In this document: piece after piece, positions 55,302-64,000 of the stretch
How positions within the stretch are numbered: position 1 is the stretch's first letter
Layout of the letters: each line of letters starts with the position of its first letter
Source: Verticillium longisporum
Lineage: Eukaryota > Ascomycota > Sordariomycetes > Glomerellales > Plectosphaerellaceae
Direction of reading: 5' to 3'
DNA length: 64,000 nucleotides
Assembly: GCA_019188255.1 (NCBI GenBank)
Contig: JAETXT010000005.1
Coordinates: 2,666,001 to 2,730,000 of the forward strand
Translations under genes and position numbers: made by a program
Notes under the pieces: generated by a model
Database searches by the model: none
Seen by the model: only the letters and a program-made list of their open reading frames with translations
Told to the model about the DNA's origin: nothing

Positions 55302-55852
55302 ACCACACGAGGGAGGACACTTTGAACATGTGCGCGAGGAGGGCGTTCATAGCTACGGCGGGAGAGGGACAGCGGTCATTGAGCATCAAATGAGAACACG
55401 AGAATGACAGGAACCGCGACAAAGTGTGGAGACGACAGCGAGAATCGTGTTTACATCCCAGCGTGTGATATTTTCCTTATGGAGTACCGTGAAAAACGAA
55501 ACAGCACAGCCAGGCGGAGGGCCATCAGATCTGGAAATCAAGCCTTGTCGCGGTCCAAGAGAAAAACATGATCCGGGGCCAATCCCTGGGTCTGTCTGGG
55601 CCCGCCCGGTCGAGTAGGTGGGTATACGCGAGCGGAGACGGAGACAACAGCCATCAGGGGCTCCCCGGCAGACTAACATTTCATCCTCCCCTTTTCGCGA
55701 TTGCAACAGTCAACCTCTCCGTCATTGGGTCATGATTCGTCTCTGAGGACGGTAGCCGCTAAAGAGTATATGCTCTCCGTCTTCGCGTTAAGAAAAAGCC
55801 CCAAGATACGGTGTGGGCGAGGGTGTGTGGGGGGGCGCGGGGAACGACACGC
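55302..55852. other. convergent intergenic region
   Basis: 551 nt between the 3' ends of GET5 and cofilin. No gene or repeat was recognised. Confidence 0.45.
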
Positions 55853-56723
55853 TTATGCGTCAAGACCCTTACTGACGGTCTTGATGATGCTGTCATACTC
55901 AATGTCGTCGGGATCGTTGGCCTGGAGCTCGGTCGCGAGGCCGGTCAGGGAGCGCTTGAGAGCCTCCTTGGAAGAGGCGTATATCATCTTAGCCTGTATA
56001 GGGTGTCAGCACGCCATAGGAGGCCAGGCAGTTGCAGAGGGAGAGAGAGAGGAGGGCAAGGTGCTCACCATGATGCCAGCATCATCGGGGGACCACGCGA
56101 TGAAGGCGATCTTGTTGCTGCGGTCGGTGTCAGTATGTGAGCCTGCGCCAAAGTTCTGTTGGCGACGTACCGCTCGCCCTCGCCAGAGGCAAGGCTGTAC
56201 TGGAAGTCGTAGACAGCGTAGCGGGGACCCTTGCCGACGGCACCCTGAAACTCGTTAGCGCCGTCTTCTCTTTGAACTGGACTGTAGAGCGGCTGCGACG
56301 TACAGTCTTGGTCTTGCTGGTGGCGTTGATGAGCCTCTCGCGGAAGGTCTCCCAGTCCTGGCTCTCAGAGGCCTCCTCGATGACAATCTGCTTGTTGTCG
56401 TCGGACAGCTTGAAGACAATGTACTTGTACTTCTTGTTGAGCTTCAGGTCGTTGTACGCCTCGATGCACTCCTGGGAAACGGACGCTCTGTGTTGGTTTG
56501 CCAAGTCAGCGTCTTGTCGCGGTGTTGCACTCCAGGAAACACCTCGTTCGGTCGACGTTGCGGGGATCGCCCGACCGGGGTGGCCGGGCGGGCGTAGGCG
56601 CCGAGGGTCGACAGAGCTGGTTGGGGTGAATGAGGATGAACAAACCCGGATTGAGACTGCGATCGAGGTTAGAGCCCGTTGCCAACAAGACGTTGTCGGC
56701 CGGAAGCGTAAGTCACTCACCAT
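55853..56723 (-). CDS. COF1: cofilin (ADF/cofilin actin-severing protein)
   Basis: Binds and severs actin filaments. Six coding exons (56721-56723, 56646-56656, 56304-56487, 56171-56244, 56069-56117, 55853-55992 plus 55993) give 153 residues, the usual cofilin length. The first coding exon holds only the ATG, the second is 11 nt (TCTCAATCCGG), and together with the third they read MSQSGASVSQECIEAYNDLK, the standard N-terminus with the regulatory Ser at position 2 or 4. Later exons give KYKYIVFKLSDDNKQIVIEE, GPRYAVYDFQYS and NKIAFIAWSPDDAGIMAKMIYASSKEAL, the actin-binding helix with the WSPD motif. The terminal exon ends VSKGLDA. The ATG-only exon plus microexon is a typical difficulty for automated annotation, so the N-terminus may be missing in other models. 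Intron 2 is 158 nt. Confidence 0.92.
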
Positions 56724-57558
56724 TGTGTATGTGGGATGGCGGGGGGGGCGCAAGTGGGTTGGGGAGATGGGCTGAGCTACAATTAGCACACAGCTGCGAT
56801 GGCTTCGAAATGAACGGTTTGTGAGGATGAAGCGACAGAGGCCCGAGGTTGCAGAAGCTTTTTAAAACTGGCAATGCCTAGTGTAAAAGGTGGGTTGGGA
56901 GGTGCAGGCAACAGCTTACAGTAAAGTCAGAAAACGTAGGCAGAGAGGAGTTGGAGTTGGGTCGTCGATGTCCTGGTCTGACGAGTTGGCGGCTGGGGGC
57001 CATGGAGGGGGGGGAGTGGGAGAAAAACAGCCCCAACATGGTGGGGTTGGCACGGTGAGACATGCCACGTGACCCGTGTCGTCAGCCACAGAACACCAGT
57101 GCACCACCCAAACAACAGCATCCCCCATGCAGTTCTTGGCCTGATGGTGCGCGTCCTGCCTGCATTGCATCCTCTTGAGACTGATCCCTGACCTCTCCAT
57201 TCCATCAGTGTGCCCTGAACCGTCACCAGGAATCTAGACAAAGTCTGGACGCACTGGGCGATCAAGCTTACGCAAACCCAGGCAGCAAGATCACGCGTGG
57301 CGCACATGATGTTTAACTTATTTGTTCATCCTAATTTACACGGCTGATCGGCGCTATAGTACAGAGATGAGCTCAAGCTGTGCAGCTGCCTCGCCAGCAT
57401 CTGCTCTGCTCGTCCTAATGGAACATGGTCTAGAAGACGAGAGGTAGAGAGGAGTTGTAGTACAAGGCCGCGATCCCATCCGTTACAGAACACCAAAGCC
57501 ATGCTCCTTCCCCCGTCCCGAATCACTTTTGATACAGAAAAATTTGGTCAACCACTTC
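56724..57558. other. intergenic region upstream of cofilin, downstream of HSP60
   Basis: 835 nt. The cofilin promoter contains a GGGGGGGG-rich stretch at about 56742-56750 and 57006-57014. No gene supported. Confidence 0.45.
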
Positions 57559-59441
<1,883 letters not shown>

Positions 59442-60408
59442 TGTGATAAATTAGAAAAGGGGTATATGTGGTATCACAACAAAGAAACGACCGTAAAGTA
59501 CACAGTCGCAGAGGAGAGAGAAATGACGACGGTTGCTTGAGAGGAATATGGGGGAGGATGGAGTAGAAGGAGGTTTGCTGATGGAAGCTCTGCAGCAGCT
59601 CCCCTTCGCGTCCCGATGTCCCATCCCCAAAAATTTATCTCGGAGCTCGGCTAAACGAGGCCCCTTGTGCTCCCTATCCCCGATTCATCCACGCTAACCA
59701 TCTTTGGTTAAAGCATGACCCATACAGAATTCCACCTCCTTCCAATGCCGTCTGTCCGATTTGAAGCCATCGTGAGTCGAGCAATGTCTACATCCTGGCC
59801 GAGCCGGCCTCTTGCCGTAAGGTTACTTTGATGGCATTCTAGGGGGAACACGGCAGGCTTGTCGTCGGCGGCTTCATGTTGTTGAACCAAGACCACATTC
59901 TGTTGTCGCAAACTGATGGACAAAGTACAAGAGTAGTACTGAGAAGAAAACAGAGCCATTAGAACGAGTAAATGAGTTAGATGGTTTCTGGAGCATCCCA
60001 AGCGTAGCAACCATCACCAACGCAGTGTGCGGTTCAGCTCTCCTCGGTGCTGTGATGACAAAGGGCTCCCTGGCCAAATACCTGTGGGGCCGCTGATTCA
60101 GGGGCAGATACAGGGGGAATACAGTGCCCGAGAAAATGAGTGACAGTGTCACAAATCGGCCAGTCACTTGGAGGCAACAGCTGCACAACACACGTAGGAG
60201 CGCTCTTCTTCATGGTTGAATGGCTATGTCAGAGTCCATACTTCTGCTCTCCTTCCCATTTATCTCCTGGATGTCCTCGGCCTGATGGCGTGCAATCATC
60301 GATTCCCATGTATGAGCAAATGCCGGCAGCTGATTTCCATGCCTCGGTTTTCTTTCTTGGTCACTCACAAAGTCGTATGCCCTGTTTGTGACCTCTGGTA
60401 GAATAAGC
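59442..60408. promoter_or_regulatory. HSP60 promoter and intergenic region
   Basis: 967 nt. The HSP60 upstream sequence has a few GAA/TTC pairs (for example GGAAGCTC near 59582) but no convincing heat-shock element with three correctly spaced units. No gene supported. Confidence 0.4.
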
Positions 60409-61041
60409 TCACTCCTTCGTCTCCTCCTCAAGCTCATTCTTTCCTGCATTAGATATGGTAGTCAGAAAATTGAAACTGCAGCTGCAGGTAATGTCTTGAA
60501 ATCAGGGCGACATACCAGCATTTTGCTCGACAAACGGGTCCTCGTCGTTCTCCTTCACCGGGACAGCGACGGATTTGAAGCGCTTGGTCTTGCCCTCCCC
60601 GGCACTACCAGCAGCCTTGGTGGCGCGCTTGCGCTTGGCGGGGGTAGGAGCAGCAGCAGTGCTCGGATCCTGTGAGGCAGCTGGGTTGGCCGTGGCGGTG
60701 TTGGTGCCTTTGGTGGTAAGGTCCGAGGGCTTCAGGTCGAAATTCTTCAGAAGCCGCTCGAAGCGCTTGTGACTTGAAGTAGCGATCGATTAGTATAGGG
60801 TGTATATTGGACGGTATGAGGGGAGATACGTACGCGGCTGCCTTGCTGGTAATCTCAAGCTCATTGGCGACGGCCTGGAAGTTGATCTTTCCAGGTCAGC
60901 GGTTTGCTGCGAGTCTTCGTGGATGTCAGGGGCACTCACCTTGTTGTCAGCACCGAAATTCTTCCAGCAGCAGATGACAAGCTTGAGGGCCTCCTGCGAG
61001 GTGTCGGTGGCGTTGCCAGCAGGCGCAGTGCTTTCAGACAT
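60409..61041 (-). CDS. small basic nuclear-type protein, uncharacterised
   Basis: Four exons (60940-61041, 60834-60886, 60516-60772, 60409-60443) predict 148 residues. The N-terminal half (EALKLVICCWKNFGADNKIN then FQAVANELEITSKAAAHKRFERLLKNFDL) looks like a compact helical, Myb/SANT-like unit seen in many small fungal proteins. The C-terminal half is disordered, with Ala/Pro/Thr and a clear nuclear-localisation cluster (PAKRKRATKA and KTKRFKS). The end is acidic (ENDEDPF, ELEEETKE). The splice phases agree and introns have CTGAC branch sites. I infer DNA binding only weakly. Nothing in the neighbourhood points to a pathway. Confidence 0.68.
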
Positions 61042-61993
61042 GATGATGGTCTGTTGAGTTGGTAGTGATATGATATATGTGGTTGGGTGGGTTTCTTGAG
61101 CTGATGATGAGTGCTTGCTCCTGCAAGACAAGTTTGTCAGGTTGGATCAAGTTGAGGCGTAGGAGAAAGAAAATATGTTGTCCTAAAGGTTGCGCACGAC
61201 TTGAGAACCCAAAAGAGCTGCTGGGAATATATGGCCGGCCAATGGAAGGAAGGACAAGGACTTGCGGTCTATAGGAACTCTGTGCGTGCATGTGATGTCT
61301 TATGTTTCTCGATGCCTTGTAGTTTCTACGAGCGCTTCAAGTTTGCAGAATGGAAGTCAGTCTCACCACTTAAAGCTTGAGAAAGTGAATGAGTGCCCTG
61401 GGATTCGAAGCAGGTGCGCTTCCGAAACGATGGGACAAAAGCTGAACGCACAGAAGACACTTCTATCACTGAACTGAGACCAAACTCACAAATGCGTGAA
61501 CAGTTTGCAGCCAATCTTCGGTTATCAACACAGGGACCTTCAAGTCGCACCTATCGTTCGCCTTTGTACACCGAGCGCTCTAGCGATCCCCAGCATTTCC
61601 GGACAGGGCCTTGCTCCCCTGATCCTCCGAGAGAAAGCCCCCAACAGGTGCTCAGCGTGGTGAAACGTATCTGCATCGTCCACATGGAGCTGCATTTAGC
61701 AATTTTTTCAGCGCCTCCCGCCGTCTTTCTGGCTGTAGTTCTGAAAATTGTGCGAGGTCCAGACCTGTTTAAGCATATCGATGTGTCTGTAGCTGCAACG
61801 AATTCCTTTTCAAAGATAATTACTAATTATGACTAGATATGAGGGTCATCATATACGAATATGAGAAAATAATAGAGAGTAGGGTTAGGCCCCTGATCCA
61901 TGTGTGTCAGGACTCCAAACATGTTTCTTCACCGAACAAGTCTTCTGCAAGAGAGACACAGCAGCAGGCCACTGTGCTAACAAAACCAGCTGT
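61042..61993. other. intergenic region
   Basis: 952 nt, AT-rich at 61790-61890. A stretch near 61400 (GGGATTCGAAGC) looks like a tRNA T-loop but has no full cloverleaf. No gene supported. Confidence 0.45.
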
Positions 61994-63456
61994 TTACCAG
62001 TGGCTGTATCCGCCCTTGACAGCACCGAAAAGCTTGCCGAGGAAACCAAAGGCGCCGCCGACAATGGCGCTAAGGGTGCTCGCAACGAAGCCAGTGACGA
62101 GCGAGACGATACCGGCACCACCGAGAATGGCGCACAGGCCCGCAGAGAGCGCGGCCTTAATGCCAAAGAGGCCGAGGGCGGCAACGCAGAAGACCTTGTC
62201 GGCGAAGATCTGGCCGATCAGAGCGACGAAGCCAATCTTGGCGGAGAGGAAGGCGCCGAGGAAACCGCAGAACTTGGCGGCAAAGTCGGCCTCGAGGAAG
62301 AGCTTGGCCCAAGCCTTGAAGAAGGCGCCGCCCTTGAAGCCGCCGCCGCAGATCTCGTTGAAGCTCAGCTTGCCGAAGAAGCCGGCTAGGAGGTCGGTGC
62401 AGCTGCCAGCGCCGAGGAGGGCGCCGAACTTGCCCTTGAAGCTGGCGCCGAGGAGCAGCTCGAGCTGAGCGGCAAAGTTCACCTTGGCGCCGAAGAGGGC
62501 AATGAATTTGGCTGTCAGGTCGGCGCCGAAGCCGAGCTTGCCGCAAATGTGGCCCATGAAGTCGACATCAGCGAGAAGACCACCGAGCGCGGCGCCAAAT
62601 CCGGCCTTGACACTGAGAAGAGCCTGTAGCTTAGAAATGAACAGGCTGTCGCCGAAGAGGATGCCGAACTTGCCGCCGACGACACCCTTGCCGCAGAGGC
62701 TGACGAAGAAGTTGACGAAGCTGCTGCTCTTGAAAAAGCCCCCAATCTTGGCGCCAAAGTCGAAGTTGGCGCCAAAGTGAGCACCAAGAGAGAGATGAAG
62801 GCATCAGCACTGATGCCAGCCGAGAAGCGCTTCATAAATTCAACATTGGAGAGGAGAACACCAATCTGGGCGCCAAAACTGCCACCAGCAACGATGCCGG
62901 CGCACTTGTCAAGGAAGGCATCGTTGTGGAACAGCAGATCGATCTGGCTGATGAACTCGGCACTGCCACAGAGCTTCTGAAACTTGACAAGGAACTCGGC
63001 ATTGGCACTCAACTCAATGACATGTGCAGCAAAGTTGGCATCGTCGAGGATTGTGTGCAGGCCAGCGCTGATATCACCTCCAGCGAGGCAGTCGTCGACA
63101 AAATCGGGAATGGGGCTACAGTCGGAGTCAATTAGAGTCACGTTACGTGAGACAAAAGGCACTTACTTCTCCTCGTCACAGTCACAATCTTCGTCATCGG
63201 GCGTGTCCTCGTAGGTGCGTCGGGACACTAGAAGAATCAGCTGACTGCATCCTCGGCACCTCAAGCCTGTTAACTTACCCTCAACGTTGGGAGACACGAC
63301 AGAGGACCGGACTTGGACATCTAAGTGGATTATTAGTTTCTTTGAAGTTCTTCTTTGGAGAATCATCTGATACTTACGGTTCAGAGTAGGAACAAGCGGC
63401 GCAGCAGTGACCGTGGCAGCGCAGAAAAGCGCCGTGAGGGGAACGAAGAACTTCAT
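61994..63456 (-). CDS. secreted protein made of about 22 degenerate 13-residue repeats, one frame break
   Basis: Four exons (63378-63456, 63279-63320, 63167-63227, 61994-63115) predict about 433 residues. A signal peptide (MKFFVPLTALFCAATVTAAP) precedes a short region with an Arg-Arg site and an acidic Cys cluster (DDEDCDCDEE). From about residue 75 the protein consists of tandem units of mostly 13 residues with the pattern x-F-x-x-K/Q-hydrophobic-x-x-L-L/F-x-x-x, for example EFLVKFQKLCGSA, SFGAQIGVLLSNV, DFGAKIGGFFKSS, SFKGKFGALLGAG and DFAAKFCGFLGAF. The last 60 residues are hydrophobic and Gly-rich and end GGYSHW. Repeats lie on one exon, and the frame shifts once in an AG/CT run at 62786-62794. 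I know no family like it. A solenoid or membrane-active fold is possible. A TATA box lies at 63645. Confidence 0.72.
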
Positions 63457-64000
63457 CGTGTCGGTGTAGTTTGTGTTGGAGCGAATGTGAAATCAAGGCA
63501 GTGATAAAATCCCGAGCACGGCTCAGTGGAAGAAGAACGAAAGACTTGGTGAGAAGGAAAGAGTCGAACGAGAGACAAGTTGCGAGAGAAGGTGATGCTG
63601 AGGAAGGGCCTTCTCTCCTGACTTTCGTCGTGCAGGCACAGCAATTTATATCCCTTCTCTGCCTTTAACTTACCTCCTGTTTACTAGGCAGCTTCCTGGC
63701 CGCCATAGCCATGATGATGTCTGTGACTGTTGAGCCCGTGAGAATGCAACTGACTGAGCTCGACCACCTCACCTGGAACCTGGAACACCGACGCCATTCA
63801 GGTGGCGCCGACCTGAGGATCCTGCGATCTTCTGAATGCCCCAGACCAGAAGAATACTTTGTATGTTCTAGTTCCCCAGACTAAGATGGGAACCGAAATT
63901 AAACCAGGCTCAAAACATCATGACCAACCGGTGCCTCCCGTCAGCCTTAGCTGATAACGGAATAGCCAGGTCATGATGCGACGAGCTAGCGCATGCTCTG
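63457..64000. promoter_or_regulatory. promoter of the repeat-protein gene and right edge
   Basis: 544 nt to the right end of the window. It includes the TATA box given separately. The remaining 300 nt show no gene. Confidence 0.45.
63645..63650 (-). promoter_or_regulatory. TATA box of the secreted repeat-protein gene
   Basis: On the minus strand the sequence GATATAAATTG (TATAAA core) lies about 190 nt before the ATG. The long leader that follows is CT- and AG-rich. A TATA box suggests a strongly regulated gene. Confidence 0.6.

Noticed and set aside
59560..59660. Heat-shock element upstream of HSP60
   Set aside because: Single GAA and TTC triplets occur but no three inverted units with 2-nt spacing.
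61385..61450. Possible tRNA on the minus strand (TTCGAATCCC-like T-loop)
   Set aside because: Only a four-base T-stem can be drawn and no D-arm, anticodon arm or acceptor stem pairs up.

Overview
The window is about 64 kb of nuclear DNA from a filamentous ascomycete, most likely a member of the Sordariomycetes. The evidence is the GC-rich, gene-dense layout, the many short introns (about 47-175 nt) with GTRNGT-type donors and CTAAC/CTGAC branch sites, and housekeeping genes in their Pezizomycotina form. The genus cannot be named from sequence alone. I support 25 protein-coding genes. No tRNA, rRNA or complete transposon was recognised.

Layout, left to right. 0-9 kb: a possible coding fragment at the edge, GPI15 (GPI-anchor synthesis), DEG1/PUS3 (tRNA pseudouridine synthase), an atypical Rho-like GTPase, RNA polymerase III subunit RPC9 and the phosphoribosyl-pyrophosphate synthetase PRS1. 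10-24 kb: a PARP-E2 ubiquitin-conjugating fusion, a mitochondrial PP2C (pyruvate dehydrogenase phosphatase type), a KPWE-motif peroxisomal-type protein, a Pumilio RNA-binding protein and mitoribosomal mS33. 24-33 kb: an RNase III (Rnt1 type), an Atg37/ACBD5-like acyl-CoA-binding membrane protein, an unrecognised protein, URC4 (uracil catabolism) and a secreted RNase T2. 34-44 kb: the 75/78-kDa subunit of complex I, a SelO/Fmp40 AMPylase, a lipocalin-like protein and an aldo-keto reductase. 44-64 kb: XRCC4/Lif1 (end joining), Byr4/Bfa1 (septation or mitotic-exit GAP), NOP2 (25S rRNA m5C methyltransferase), Get5, cofilin, Hsp60, a small nuclear-type protein and a secreted protein built of about 22 degenerate 13-residue repeats.

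This is mostly a core-genome region without one shared pathway. Mitochondrial genes recur (PDP-type phosphatase, mS33, complex I 78 kDa, SelO, Hsp60). Several neighbours are head-to-head and may share promoters: DEG1/GTPase, PP2C/KPWE, mS33/RNT1 and NOP2/GET5. URC4 and RNase T2 are tail-to-tail. The gene models were built by hand from splice signals, frame continuity and conserved motifs.

Two things stand out. First, at least seven conserved genes are interrupted by 1-2 nt indels, nearly all in homopolymers or short repeats, with flanking exon phases that only agree when the base is restored. That pattern points to assembly errors rather than pseudogenes. Second, the secreted 13-residue-repeat protein at the right end matches no family I recognise and is the best candidate here for an undescribed system. 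Also notable are a 5-nt microexon in PRS1, an 11-nt microexon after an ATG-only coding exon in cofilin, and an H-Y-H ADP-ribosyltransferase site in the PARP-E2 fusion.
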